Assembly: GCA_030615855.1 (NCBI GenBank)
Contig: JAUWYL010000004.1
Location: 1 to 59,100 of the forward strand
Direction: 5' to 3'
DNA from: a bacterium
Lineage (GTDB): Bacteria; UBP18; UBA7526
Length of the DNA: 59,100 bases
The translations under genes were made by a program, and so were the position numbers. The notes under the pieces were generated by a model that worked only from the letters and a program-made list of their open reading frames with translations, was not told the origin of the DNA and made no database searches. Numbering within the stretch: the first letter of the stretch is position 1; each line of letters starts with the position of its first letter. Shown piece after piece: positions 26,650 through 36,703 of this stretch.

Positions 26650-29600
26650 TTATTCTTTTGCTTTCATTCGCGATGATTTGCGTCTCTGTCTCTCGATCTC
26701 CTCCTGGGCAAACTTAACCGAGACCAGCTTCGATACCCCGGATTCCTCCATGGTCACTCCATACATGGTATCCGAGGCCTCGATGGTTCCCCGATTGTGA
26801 GTAACGATAATGAACTGTGACTTTTTGGCAAATTCTACCAACACCCGGGTAAATCTACTGATGTTCGCTTCATCCAGGGCGGCGTCGATCTCATCTAGGA
26901 CACAGAAGGGAGAGGGCTTGACCATGAAGATACCAAATAATAGAGCGATGGCCGTCAGGGCCTTCTCCCCTCCAGATAAGAGGGAAATACTTTTCAAAGT
27001 CCTTCCTGGCGGTCGAGCCTTGATCTCTATTCCTGATTCTAAGATATTCCGCTCATCCAATAGGACTAGGTCCGCCTTCCCTCCTTCGAATAGTCTAGTG
27101 AATACCATATTGAAATTCTCTCGTATTTGTTCAAAGGTTTTGGAGAAGAGGCTTCTCGTTGTCTTATTGATCTTAGCAATGGCCTCTTTAAGAGAAGTGG
27201 CGGCTTCTTCCAGGTCCTTCTTCTGGCCAGTCAAGAAGTTATACCTCTCCTCAAGTTCCTTATGCTCCTCCATGGCCACTAAGTTCACCGGTCCCATGGC
27301 CTCCATCTTCTCTTTCAACTCTCTTATCCTTACTCTATAGCCTTCCCTATCTTCTATCTCCTGTATCTGATAATCCCTTTCAATCTCTTCTAGGGAAACC
27401 CCATAATCCTCTCTCACTCTGCGAGAAAGGTTCTCCAATTCGAGGTTGAGCTCCCGGCCCTGGAAAGTTAATTCATTAAACTGACCCTGAAATCTTTCGC
27501 CTAAGGTCCTGACCTCTCTCAATTCCTCCTCTCCTTTAGATACTTCGCCAGCAATTTCTTCCTTTTTCTTTTTTAGGTCTTCAAGTTCTTTTTCTGCCTC
27601 TTCGCTTTCTCTCGATAATTCCTTCTGCCTATCTTCCTCTTTGGCGATTAAATCTCCAATCTCTTCCTTTCTCGTTCCTCCCTCATCGACCTCTTCTTGG
27701 CGGGCCTTGATCGACTGGACGAGGTCGTTTAAATTCTCCCTCATGCGCCCCAGACTTTCTCGAAATCCAGTCTCCTTCTCTACCAAGGAAGCGATAGAGA
27801 TCTTAAGTGCCGTCACCTCACTACTATTTTTACTAATCTCTTTTTCCCTTTCCCCAATCTCTTCCTTTAACTTAGCCGTCCTCTCCTGGGTCCCAATCTC
27901 CTTCTCCTTGAGATTTTCTAACTGGGCCTCCAGTTCTTCCCTCTTCTTGGTTAGTTCCTCCCCCTCTTTATCCAGTTCCTCGGCTTCTGTCTTTAAGAGC
28001 GAGAGGTCTTTCTTTATCCTCTCTCCTTGAGAGTTGATGCTTGCTAAGTCCCTTTCCTTAAAATTTATCTCCAGTTCCTCTTTCTTGATATCGGAATCGA
28101 TGTTTGCCACTCTTTTTCCAATCTCGAGCAACCTCTTCTCTAGATTAGCCCTATCCTTCTCTAACTTCTTAAGGTTCTCGTTCAGGGCCTTGAGCTCTCT
28201 GGCGAGTCCTTCTTTCTCCCTCTCTTTCCCCAGCAAGCGCCTCAGAGAACCACCAGTAATTTCCCCCTGAGGAGTAACTATCTCTCCTTCGAGGGTAACT
28301 ACTCTGATATCTCCCCTTGCCTGCCTGCTGATTTCAAAGGCCGCCTTAAGGTCTTCTACCACCAAGGCATTTCCTAAGAGATACTCTATAATCGGCTGAT
28401 ATCTTGCTTCATACTTGACGAGGCCAGAAGCAAGGCCAATGGCTCCCTTCTCCTTTATCAGAGAAGAGGGATTCAATCTTCTACCTGGCTTAATGGCCTT
28501 TAAGGGAAGGAAGGAGGCCCTTCCCAGACTCCTGGCTTTCAGATACTCCACGGCCTCTTGGGCGGCCTTCACATCCCGGATAACAATATCCTGTATCCTC
28601 TCCCCCAAGGCAGCTTCGATGGCCTTCTCATATTCTGGGGAGGTCTGGATTAGATCTATTACCACTCCCTCGATGCCCGATAGTCTATCCCGGGCAAGGA
28701 GAACCTCTCTCACTCCGCCATAGTAACCTCCAAGCCCTTCTTGTAGGAATTCTAAATGGGAGGTCTTCTTCGTTATCTGGGCCTTCAATCCATCGATCTT
28801 TTCCTCTAGGGCGTGAAGCCCTTCTCCATCTCTCTTCTCCTCTTCTAAGAGACTCTTCTTCTCCTCCTCGAGCCCAGAGATTCTTTTCCTGTGGTCTTGG
28901 ATGCTCTTCTTTATCTCCCTCGTTTTTCCCCCAACATCCTTCGATTCCTTCTCAACCCTCGTCTTCTCAGTTAAAAGTCTCTCCTTCCTGATATCAACAT
29001 TCCTCTGCCCGGTCTCTAGATATCTCAGGTCATTTCTGGTGCTGGCTGTTTTGGAGAGGGTCTCGATGATTTCATTCTTCAGGATCTCCAAGGCCTCTAT
29101 AGCCTTTTCTAACTCCTCATTAAGTCCTTTAAAGGATTGCTCTTTCTCCTTTGCTTTCGCAGTTTCTTCTTCAATCTGGGTGGCAAGGGTTTTTAATTCC
29201 TCTTCCCTTCTCCCTATCGCTTGCTCTAAACCCTTTTCTTTTTCCTTAAAGGCCTCTATCTCCTTTCTTCTTCTTGCCTTCTCTCCTTCAACTCCTTCTT
29301 CCCTTTCCTGATAGGTAGCAATCCTGTCCTTCGACCTCTCAATATCGCTTGCTATTTTGAATACCTTCTGGTGGATTTCGTAGAGGTTTCTCTCTATCTC
29401 CCTTGCTCCTTTCTCGATCTCTTTTGAGGCCTTCTCCTTTTCTTCTATCCTCTTTCCTAAGGATTCCCTCGAATCCTCTAACTTAGTAGTCTCCTCCAAA
29501 GAGGTTTCCTTTCTCTTCTTCAATTCCCGAAATTTAATTATCCCAAGGTTTAGGTCCAGATCCTTTAATTCATCCTTTAACTTCTGATACCTCTCTGCTT

Positions 29601-30231
29601 TACCCACCTGTCTCTTGAGAGAATTGATCTGGCGCCTCACCTCTCCAATAACATCCTCTAAGCGCAGGAGGTTCTCCTGAGTGGCCTCTAACTTCCTGAG
29701 GGTCTCTTCTCTCCGGTGCTTATACTTTGAGATCCCGGCCGCTTCCTCAAACAAAAATCTCCTATCCTCTGGCTTGGAAGATAGGATGAGTTCAATCTTC
29801 CCCTGCTCGATCAGGGAGTAGGTGCTGGAGCCCAAGCCAGTATCCATAAAGAGTTCCTGGATATCCTTGAGCCTCACTGGTGCCTTGTTGATATAGTATT
29901 CACTCTCCCCACTCTGAAAGAGCCTTCTGGTGATGGTGACCTCAGTAAACTCAATGGGGAGTTTCTTATCCTCATTGGTCACTGTTAGGGAGACCTCTGC
30001 CATACCCAGGGGCTTCCGGGCTTCGGAACCAGAGAATATGATATCCTCCATCTTACTCAAGCGCAGGGCAGTTGGCCGCTGCTCACCTAAGGTCCACCTG
30101 ATGGCATCCGAGATATTCGACTTTCCACACCCATTGGGACCCACGATGGCGGTGAGGCCAGGTTCGAACTCTAACTTGGTCTCATCAGCAAAGGACTTAA
30201 ACCCCTGCATGACCAGATTCTTGAAGTACAT
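26650..30231 (-). CDS. smc: Chromosome segregation protein SMC
   Basis: MYFKNLVMQGFKSFADETKLEFEPGLTAIVGPNGCGKSNISDAIRW; coiled coils and hinge; LLSGGEKALTAIALLFGIF; CVLDEIDAALDEAN. Confidence 0.97.
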   Translation of the reverse strand: MYFKNLVMQGFKSFADETKLEFEPGLTAIVGPNGCGKSNISDAIRWTLGEQRPTALRLSKMEDIIFSGSEARKPLGMAEVSLTVTNEDKKLPIEFTEVTITRRLFQSGESEYYINKAPVRLKDIQELFMDTGLGSSTYSLIEQGKIELILSSKPEDRRFLFEEAAGISKYKHRREETLRKLEATQENLLRLEDVIGEVRRQINSLKRQVGKAERYQKLKDELKDLDLNLGIIKFRELKKRKETSLEETTKLEDSRESLGKRIEEKEKASKEIEKGAREIERNLYEIHQKVFKIASDIERSKDRIATYQEREEGVEGEKARRRKEIEAFKEKEKGLEQAIGRREEELKTLATQIEEETAKAKEKEQSFKGLNEELEKAIEALEILKNEIIETLSKTASTRNDLRYLETGQRNVDIRKERLLTEKTRVEKESKDVGGKTREIKKSIQDHRKRISGLEEEKKSLLEEEKRDGEGLHALEEKIDGLKAQITKKTSHLEFLQEGLGGYYGGVREVLLARDRLSGIEGVVIDLIQTSPEYEKAIEAALGERIQDIVIRDVKAAQEAVEYLKARSLGRASFLPLKAIKPGRRLNPSSLIKEKGAIGLASGLVKYEARYQPIIEYLLGNALVVEDLKAAFEISRQARGDIRVVTLEGEIVTPQGEITGGSLRRLLGKEREKEGLARELKALNENLKKLEKDRANLEKRLLEIGKRVANIDSDIKKEELEINFKERDLASINSQGERIKKDLSLLKTEAEELDKEGEELTKKREELEAQLENLKEKEIGTQERTAKLKEEIGEREKEISKNSSEVTALKISIASLVEKETGFRESLGRMRENLNDLVQSIKARQEEVDEGGTRKEEIGDLIAKEEDRQKELSRESEEAEKELEDLKKKKEEIAGEVSKGEEELREVRTLGERFQGQFNELTFQGRELNLELENLSRRVREDYGVSLEEIERDYQIQEIEDREGYRVRIRELKEKMEAMGPVNLVAMEEHKELEERYNFLTGQKKDLEEAATSLKEAIAKINKTTRSLFSKTFEQIRENFNMVFTRLFEGGKADLVLLDERNILESGIEIKARPPGRTLKSISLLSGGEKALTAIALLFGIFMVKPSPFCVLDEIDAALDEANISRFTRVLVEFAKKSQFIIVTHNRGTIEASDTMYGVTMEESGVSKLVSVKFAQEEIERQRRKSSRMKAKE

Positions 30232-30399
30232 TCTTCTCTCCGGAATATCAGAGTATCAGGATACCAGGTTATCAGGAACTTCCCGATAACCTGATTACCC
30301 GATCACCTGATTCAATATATCACATTTTCGTCTAAAAAGCAACAAAAAATGCCCTTCTCCCGATTGTATTCAGGATTCCTGGGCACTTTTCAAAATATA

Positions 30400-30449
30400 C
30401 CCCGCACCTTTTGCTATTCAATTCCTTCTCTTTACTTAAAGGTGCGGGG
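30400..30449. repeat. Inverted repeat, family copy D (12-bp arms, 26-nt spacer)
   Basis: CCCCGCACCTTT-26 nt-AAAGGTGCGGGG. Confidence 0.7.
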
Positions 30450-32129
30450 TTCAGTGCTTCTCAGTCTCTTTCTAAGATAGGCAGCGAGTAATAGAATGAG
30501 AGGTAAGACGGCTAAAACAAGTATGATTACCCCATGGATTATGAAATAAGGATGTTTGAAAGTAACCAGATACCAGCCGTTTGATAATAGAAGGATAAAG
30601 TAAATAGAAAAGAGATAGCAGAGGATATTGAAGCGGAAGTAATGAACAATGAAGAGGATCGTTACTCCCAAACCTAAGAGAGAAAGGCCACTCCTTATCA
30701 TTCCTTCAGAAAAGCTCTTTGCCTCACTAGCAGCTCCTAGAAGAGAAAGAAGAATGAAGGTTAAAATAACCCACCTCCATCTTTTCAAGAACTTCTTGAG
30801 TAAGAGAATGAAGAGAAGGAAGGCTGCTCCTCCCCATAGGGCGGCTCCCCAGGCCTTTCCCCAGGAAGCGAGAGAAGGGATGAAGGTCTGGAGAATACCC
30901 GTGGGAAGTTGGGAATGGGCCCTTAATGAAGAAGTGAGATATCTTTGGGTTATCCAGCCAATTGGAAGGGAATAGATCCCCAAAGCTCCAAATATCAAAT
31001 ATCCTACCAGGCAGCCATCGATATACTCTCGAGATAGCCAGTTGCTGGGCTTTAATTTTTTGAACCAAGTAGTGAGCGGCTCTATTTTAGGAAAGACCTC
31101 TCTCCACAGGGATTCTACAACAGAGAGTAGAACGCAAGAGAAAAGGAACCCAGATACAATACCAGTTAAATTCCATATGATTCGCCGGGTAACGAATACC
31201 GGTAAATCCTTCGCTGTCGAGTAATGAGAGAAGAAAGTGGGTAGGCCGTTTAGTAGACCTATTATCTTCCAAGCAGCCAATATTCCAGCTAAGATTAAGA
31301 CCAATCTCCATCTGATATCCCTTCTCGTAAACTTTATGAAAAATAAAACAATTGCAGTAATCGCTAAGGTGATAAAAAAGAGGACCATTAGTCCACCGAT
31401 GATCGCCTTCCTAATGCCTGCTTTTCTCTCTTCCCTGATAAACTCCTCTGGAGTCTTGAAGAAGTAGTGATAACCGAATAATCTGTCTCCTTTTACCCTC
31501 AGTTTTAATCTAAATCTTCCCTCCCCTATCTCGGGCTCCTCCTTCTCATAAAGGAAGATATGGTCTCTTCTATTCTTCTGCTTCTCAGAATCGGTCTTAA
31601 TCAACCTAAATTCTGATAGATCAAATCTCCCTTCTTCCTTAGTGGATTTCTCTGCGATTGCTCTCGCTACCTTGGGAGAGAGGTTAGCACCCGGGGCATC
31701 CTCTTCTATGGGGTGCCAGAGACCACAGACCCTTCCTTCAGGGTCGATCCAGACATTTATCTCTTCCTTCTCTAATGGCCTATACCACCTCGCTCTCCAT
31801 CTCCAGAAGGGAAGTTGCTCAGTGAATATCTGGTTGGTCTTCTTCATCCCCACCTGGCGAAGAACATAGGTTTCTGCCCAGACTCCGGCTCCCCGAGTGG
31901 TAAAGTAGGTTACAGAGCGATAATCCTCCAAGGAAAGGCCCAAGCCCTCTAAGTATTCTTTAGAGACTTTTTTTGCCTGATAACGAGTAGTGGCCAGATG
32001 AAGGGTCTCACCAAAATCCTGAACCTCGGGAAGGATAGCGAAGAAGGAGAGAAGGTATAGAGTTATTCCTATAACTGCCAGTCCAACCAGGATTAGTATA
32101 TTCCTTCTCGACAGGGGCTTATATTTCAT
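30432..32129 (-). CDS. Multi-TM protein, paralog of the adjacent CPBP protein but lacking its catalytic motif
   Basis: N-terminal half similar to 32126..33796; no EExxxR motif seen. Confidence 0.6.
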   Translation of the reverse strand: MKYKPLSRRNILILVGLAVIGITLYLLSFFAILPEVQDFGETLHLATTRYQAKKVSKEYLEGLGLSLEDYRSVTYFTTRGAGVWAETYVLRQVGMKKTNQIFTEQLPFWRWRARWYRPLEKEEINVWIDPEGRVCGLWHPIEEDAPGANLSPKVARAIAEKSTKEEGRFDLSEFRLIKTDSEKQKNRRDHIFLYEKEEPEIGEGRFRLKLRVKGDRLFGYHYFFKTPEEFIREERKAGIRKAIIGGLMVLFFITLAITAIVLFFIKFTRRDIRWRLVLILAGILAAWKIIGLLNGLPTFFSHYSTAKDLPVFVTRRIIWNLTGIVSGFLFSCVLLSVVESLWREVFPKIEPLTTWFKKLKPSNWLSREYIDGCLVGYLIFGALGIYSLPIGWITQRYLTSSLRAHSQLPTGILQTFIPSLASWGKAWGAALWGGAAFLLFILLLKKFLKRWRWVILTFILLSLLGAASEAKSFSEGMIRSGLSLLGLGVTILFIVHYFRFNILCYLFSIYFILLLSNGWYLVTFKHPYFIIHGVIILVLAVLPLILLLAAYLRKRLRSTEPRTFK

Positions 32130-33796
32130 TTCTTCCTCCTTAACAACCTAATGACAACGGGGATGATGGGTAGAAGGGCTAATCCTACCACTACCAGGCC
32201 AGAGATAAAGAAGTAGGGGCTCTTGGAGCGCAAGAGGGGTAGACTCACTATCAGGGCATTTATAACATAATGGGCAATGAGGACAGAGAATAATCCAAAC
32301 CTCAAGAAGACTATCCCAAAGATGATCCCGGCAATGGTTAATTCCAATCCTCTGATGTAGATGGGCTCCACAGCGTAGAGACAATGCAAGAAACCCCAGA
32401 TGATGGCGGGAATAATTACTGCTAGATAGATTTTCTTTAAATATTTCTTTAAAAAGGAGATGGCAAAGAGGCGAAAGAAGAACTCTTCATCTACTGCTGC
32501 CATGACTCCTACAGTTAGAGGATAGATCCAGGGAAGGGCGGTGGAGATGATATTATCATAGGGGCTGTGGGCTGGAGCCCAGGCACCCAGGTATCTCTTA
32601 CCAAAGAGGTAGAATACCACTAAATAGCCCAAGAAGGCAAAACCAATAGAATAACCAACTAAGGAGGCTTTGGTAAATTCAGGAGATAGTATATTCCTCC
32701 ATCTAAAGCTCTTAATCAAGGGGGTCTTTTGGGGGAAGACCTCACGATATAGGGATTCACCGCTGGAACCGATAAACCAGAGGTAGAGACCACCCAGGCC
32801 GGTGATGATAAGAGCACTAAAAATCCATTTAATGATCTCATTCGATAAGGTCACTTTAGTAGAGAAGTACGATCTTACTAAAGAGAGAGAATTGATCTGA
32901 GCGGTCAGGATCAGGAATGCTGCCAGAGAGGCCAAGACCAGGGCCCATCTCCATCTTATATCATTTGCCCTGAGTTTGAACATAAAGACCAGGATTAATC
33001 CAATGAATAATAGTCCCTGAAGAGACCCGGCGATCTGAGAGAGAAGGCCAGCCCGGGAACGTGTTTTCCTATAATCCCTCCTAAACTTCTCAGGAACCTT
33101 CAGGTATTCTGTGAAGGAATCTACTCTATTCCCCTGGACACTTACTGTTAAGCGATAGGTGGCATCCCCTATCTTAAAATCCTTTCTCTTCCAGTTAAAG
33201 TAATGGTCTGTTCGGTTCTTCCTCTTCTCCTTTGAGACTTCTACAAGTTCATATTCTGCGAGATTAAAGTCTTTCTCTTCAGTCAGGAATATTCGGGCAA
33301 GTTTCAGAGCCTGAGGTTTTGAAAGATTCGCCCCCTTAGCGTCTTCTAAGAGAAGATGGCTATATCTAACCACTCTCCCCCCAGGATCAAGGCAAACCCT
33401 AAACTCCTCCTTCTGCAGGGGCTTGAACCATCTCGCCCTCCAGTACCAGACGCTCACCTCTTTTCTCATCAACCTATTGGCCTCTTTTAATCCAATGGTC
33501 TTCTCCATATAGATCTGGGCATAGTAGTCGTGAGAGAAGATGATGGTTTCCTGATAGTCCTTCAGGTCAAATCCCCGGGAGGTTACAAACTTTCGAGCAT
33601 TTTCTAAGGCTTGTGGTCGAGATATTTTGAAGTCTAAAGAGGCGGTAGGAAAGACAGAATCGTAGAGAGCAATAAAGGCCCCCAACCCGGCCAATCCAAT
33701 TAAGATAATAACTGAGACAATTAAAATTTCTTTTTTCATAAAAAATGCCTTTCTAAGCAATGGATCTTTATTCTTCCTTTTAAATTTACCTGCCAA
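32126..33796 (-). CDS. CPBP-family intramembrane metalloprotease with large N-terminal domain
   Basis: DEEFFFRLFAISFL (EExxxR), WGFLHCLY, VLIAHYVINALI. Confidence 0.8.
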   Translation of the reverse strand: MAGKFKRKNKDPLLRKAFFMKKEILIVSVIILIGLAGLGAFIALYDSVFPTASLDFKISRPQALENARKFVTSRGFDLKDYQETIIFSHDYYAQIYMEKTIGLKEANRLMRKEVSVWYWRARWFKPLQKEEFRVCLDPGGRVVRYSHLLLEDAKGANLSKPQALKLARIFLTEEKDFNLAEYELVEVSKEKRKNRTDHYFNWKRKDFKIGDATYRLTVSVQGNRVDSFTEYLKVPEKFRRDYRKTRSRAGLLSQIAGSLQGLLFIGLILVFMFKLRANDIRWRWALVLASLAAFLILTAQINSLSLVRSYFSTKVTLSNEIIKWIFSALIITGLGGLYLWFIGSSGESLYREVFPQKTPLIKSFRWRNILSPEFTKASLVGYSIGFAFLGYLVVFYLFGKRYLGAWAPAHSPYDNIISTALPWIYPLTVGVMAAVDEEFFFRLFAISFLKKYLKKIYLAVIIPAIIWGFLHCLYAVEPIYIRGLELTIAGIIFGIVFLRFGLFSVLIAHYVINALIVSLPLLRSKSPYFFISGLVVVGLALLPIIPVVIRLLRRKK

Positions 33797-35030
33797 GGAC
33801 TTCTTTGAACTTCTTTATTAAGGCTGGCATTACCTCAAACAGGTCTCCCACAATGCCATAGGTGGCGACATTGAATATTGGTGCCTCAGGGTCCTTATTG
33901 ATGACCACGATGATATCTGAGGACTGCATGCCAGCCAGGTGCTGAATCTGGCCCGATATTCCGCAGGCGATGTAGATTTTGGGGCAGACCGTCTTTCCCG
34001 TCTGGCCCACCTGATGGGCATAGGGAATCCATCCGGCATCGACCGTGGCCCTTGAGGCCCCCACCGCTCCTCCCAAGGTCTTGGCCAGTTCTTCAATGAT
34101 TTTGAAATTCTCCGGTGCTCCCAATCCCCTTCCTCCAGAGACGATGATGTCCGCCTCCTCCAAGAGAACCGTCTCCTCCATCCTCTCCACCATCTTGATT
34201 ACCTCTGTCCTCAGGGGGATTCTCTTGGGATCGACTTCTATTCTAATTATCTCTCCACCCTTTCTATTCTCATCAAAAGGGGCCTCCTTCATCACCTTAT
34301 GCCTTACGGTAGCCATCTGGGGCCGGTGGTTGGGGCAGATGATGGTGGCCATGATGTTCCCCCCAAAGGCGGGCCTGGTCTGGAGTAAGATATTCTTCTC
34401 CTTGTCGATGTCCAATCCAGTGCAGTCTGCGGTAAGTCCGGTCTCTAAACGAGTGGCTACCTTAGGAATGAGAGATCTTCCGATGGAGGTTGCTCCGGCC
34501 AAGATGATCTCTGGCTTATATTCACTGACCAGATCAACTAGAACATCGGCATAGGAGTCATCTCTGAAGTCCTTCAGTTTCTCATGGTCCACAAGATAGA
34601 CCTTATCTGCTCCATGGCTAATAAGTTCCTGGGCTTCTTTATTTATCTTTTCTCCCAGTAAAACAGCAGAGAGTTCCACCTTTAACTGATCAGCGAGTTT
34701 CCTTCCTTTGCCCAGGAGCTCATAGACTACGCTCTGTATCCTTCCATTCCTTTGCTCAGCGAAGACCCACACTCCCTTATATTTATCGAGGCCAGCCATT
34801 TTAACTTCTTTCTTGGTAAGTTCTATGGCCTTAAAGGGACAGGAGCCAACGCATGCTCCGCAGAGGGTGCAGTTATCTTTAATGATTGCTTTCTTATCAA
34901 TAACTTCTATGGCACCATAGGGGCAGCTGGGAATACATTTCTCACAGCCGGTGCACTTATCGGTTATCTTAATCTCGATCATGCTTTCACCATTATCCGT
35001 CTGAGCCGTCGAATCCGTCGTATCCGTCAT
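33786..35030 (-). CDS. etfA: Electron transfer flavoprotein alpha subunit with N-terminal 2[4Fe-4S] ferredoxin domain
   Basis: CTGCEKCIPSCPYG, CTLCGACVGSCPFKA; ETF-alpha FAD domain GASRATVDAGWIPYAHQVGQTGKTVCPKIYIACGISGQIQHLAGM; true start probably 34982 (MIEIKITDKC). Confidence 0.93.
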   Translation of the reverse strand: MTDTTDSTAQTDNGESMIEIKITDKCTGCEKCIPSCPYGAIEVIDKKAIIKDNCTLCGACVGSCPFKAIELTKKEVKMAGLDKYKGVWVFAEQRNGRIQSVVYELLGKGRKLADQLKVELSAVLLGEKINKEAQELISHGADKVYLVDHEKLKDFRDDSYADVLVDLVSEYKPEIILAGATSIGRSLIPKVATRLETGLTADCTGLDIDKEKNILLQTRPAFGGNIMATIICPNHRPQMATVRHKVMKEAPFDENRKGGEIIRIEVDPKRIPLRTEVIKMVERMEETVLLEEADIIVSGGRGLGAPENFKIIEELAKTLGGAVGASRATVDAGWIPYAHQVGQTGKTVCPKIYIACGISGQIQHLAGMQSSDIIVVINKDPEAPIFNVATYGIVGDLFEVMPALIKKFKEVLGR

Positions 35031-35062
35031 TAAATGGACGGACTGACGGACAGACGGACTGA
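35005..35062. repeat. Bipartite dyad element, copy 1
   Basis: GCCGTCGAATCCGTCG ... GACGGACTGACGGACAGACGGACTGA; second copy at 57187-57249. Confidence 0.9.
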
Positions 35063-35078
35063 CGGAAAGACGTAGGTT

Positions 35079-35864
35079 TTATACGATTTTTGTCTCCCTC
35101 AGCTTTTCTACTAACTTCGCTGCCTGCTCAGGAGGCGTTCCTTCTATTGTCTCCCCTTTTCCTCTCGGCTGAGGAGTAAATATCTTAATCACCTGAGTAG
35201 GTGAACCCTGTAATCCAATCCTATCCTCTTCGGCTTCTAAGTCTTTGGCACTCCAGGTAATTATTTGAGCATTCTTCGCTTTTAACTTGCCCTTTAAAGA
35301 AGGCATCCTCGGCTCATTAATCTCCTTCACCACAGTAATTAATGCTGGAAGAGGCATTCTGATTACCTCATATCCTTCCTCCATCAATCTCTCGACCTGG
35401 ACATAATCATCCTTAATCTCTTCAATCTTCTTTACATAGGTGACATGGGGGATATTCAGTTTCTCCGCGATCCCTGGTCCCACCTGGGCGGTATCCCCAT
35501 CCATGGCCTGTTTTCCGCAGATGATGAGATCGAACTTCCCTATCTTTTTAATCCCTTCAGCTAAGGTATAGGAGGTGGCTAAGGTATCCGCACCCGCAAA
35601 GGCCCTATCGGATAATAAGACCCCTTCATCCACTCCTAAGGATATGGCCTCCCTCAGAGCATCCTCTACCTGAGGAGGGCCCATGGATATCACGGTAACC
35701 TTCCCTTGATACTTCTCCTTTAGCCTCACCCCTTCCTCAATGGCATAGGTATCGAAGGGATTGATGATGGAAGGGACCCCCTCCCTTATCAGGGTATTTG
35801 TCTTAGGATCAATCTTGATGTCCGCAGTATCCGGTACCTGTTTGATACAGACAATGATTTCCAT
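35079..35864 (-). CDS. etfB: Electron transfer flavoprotein beta subunit
   Basis: MEIIVCIKQVPDTADIKIDPKTNTLIREGVPSIINPFDTYAIEEG; ICGKQAMDGDTAQVGP. Confidence 0.95.
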   Translation of the reverse strand: MEIIVCIKQVPDTADIKIDPKTNTLIREGVPSIINPFDTYAIEEGVRLKEKYQGKVTVISMGPPQVEDALREAISLGVDEGVLLSDRAFAGADTLATSYTLAEGIKKIGKFDLIICGKQAMDGDTAQVGPGIAEKLNIPHVTYVKKIEEIKDDYVQVERLMEEGYEVIRMPLPALITVVKEINEPRMPSLKGKLKAKNAQIITWSAKDLEAEEDRIGLQGSPTQVIKIFTPQPRGKGETIEGTPPEQAAKLVEKLRETKIV

Positions 35865-35932
35865 AAAATTTCCTCTAACACCTTTAGGCTTTATATCATT
35901 CGCTCATTCGTGCGAATGTTTCCAAGATTAGA

Positions 35933-36703
35933 TTAGGGTGTTGTCTCTATTATTTGGCCTTTGCAGTTTCTTATGCCCCCGATAAGGAATACAATATAAA
36001 CGGCGATGTATAACAATCCAAAGAGAGGGATTTTGAGGCCGGCGAGATTAAAGATGGTGGCCAGTAGGACGGGTGGGGTAAGGGCAAAGAGTGAGATATT
36101 GAAAAGGTTTTCATACTTCAGGTTCGCTTTAATGGCAGTATTTATTATTAAAGCGATGAGACTAAATAATAATATATGGATTAGTTTGGCAACTATGAAA
36201 TAAGGAAAGAGGCTTACAAGTAGAATAGGGAAGGCGAAGCGAGAGAAAGTCTTCTTCCATCTCTCCATTGCCTCCTTATTCACGGTAAAGGACTTTATCT
36301 TTGAGAGGTCATACTCTCTGGTCTCAATCTCACTCTGCCTATGGATTAATTTATTCTTGGTAAGGAGAATCCCCTGCTTGTAAGAAGGATCTACGGTGGT
36401 TATCTTTCCTGTGGTATCAATAATGAATATAAAATACTTCTCTTCGATGGTGAAGGGCTCCTGAGCATCTGTGGAGACTATTCCATTCTCTATTCTTATC
36501 TCTGGTAATCTATCCCCTAACTCCTTACTCACCTCATCCATTCCCTGAATTAGGGTGGTGCTAAATTTCATAGAGAGAATGAGGGTAATAAGAAAGATGA
36601 AGAGAAAGAAGTAGCCAATACTCTTTGATACCTTCTGAAAGGCAACCTCCTTATAGAACCTAAAGTTTGTTGTACTCCTCCAGAGGTTGATGAAGAACTT
36701 CAT
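35933..36703 (-). CDS. DUF1189-like membrane protein
   Basis: FYKEVAFQKVSKSIGYFFLFIFLITLI, extracellular segment, C-terminal TMs. Confidence 0.6.
   Translation of the reverse strand: MKFFINLWRSTTNFRFYKEVAFQKVSKSIGYFFLFIFLITLILSMKFSTTLIQGMDEVSKELGDRLPEIRIENGIVSTDAQEPFTIEEKYFIFIIDTTGKITTVDPSYKQGILLTKNKLIHRQSEIETREYDLSKIKSFTVNKEAMERWKKTFSRFAFPILLVSLFPYFIVAKLIHILLFSLIALIINTAIKANLKYENLFNISLFALTPPVLLATIFNLAGLKIPLFGLLYIAVYIVFLIGGIRNCKGQIIETTP

Noticed and set aside
28901-29311. Ser/Leu/Phe-rich plus-strand ORFs across smc (several)
   Set aside because: Shadow ORFs of the charged coiled-coil coding strand.
34982-35030. First 16 residues of the EtfA ORF (MTDTTDSTAQTDNGES)
   Set aside because: Encoded by the dyad repeat; the ferredoxin domain starts at the next ATG (34982) with a nearby GGTGA, so likely not translated.
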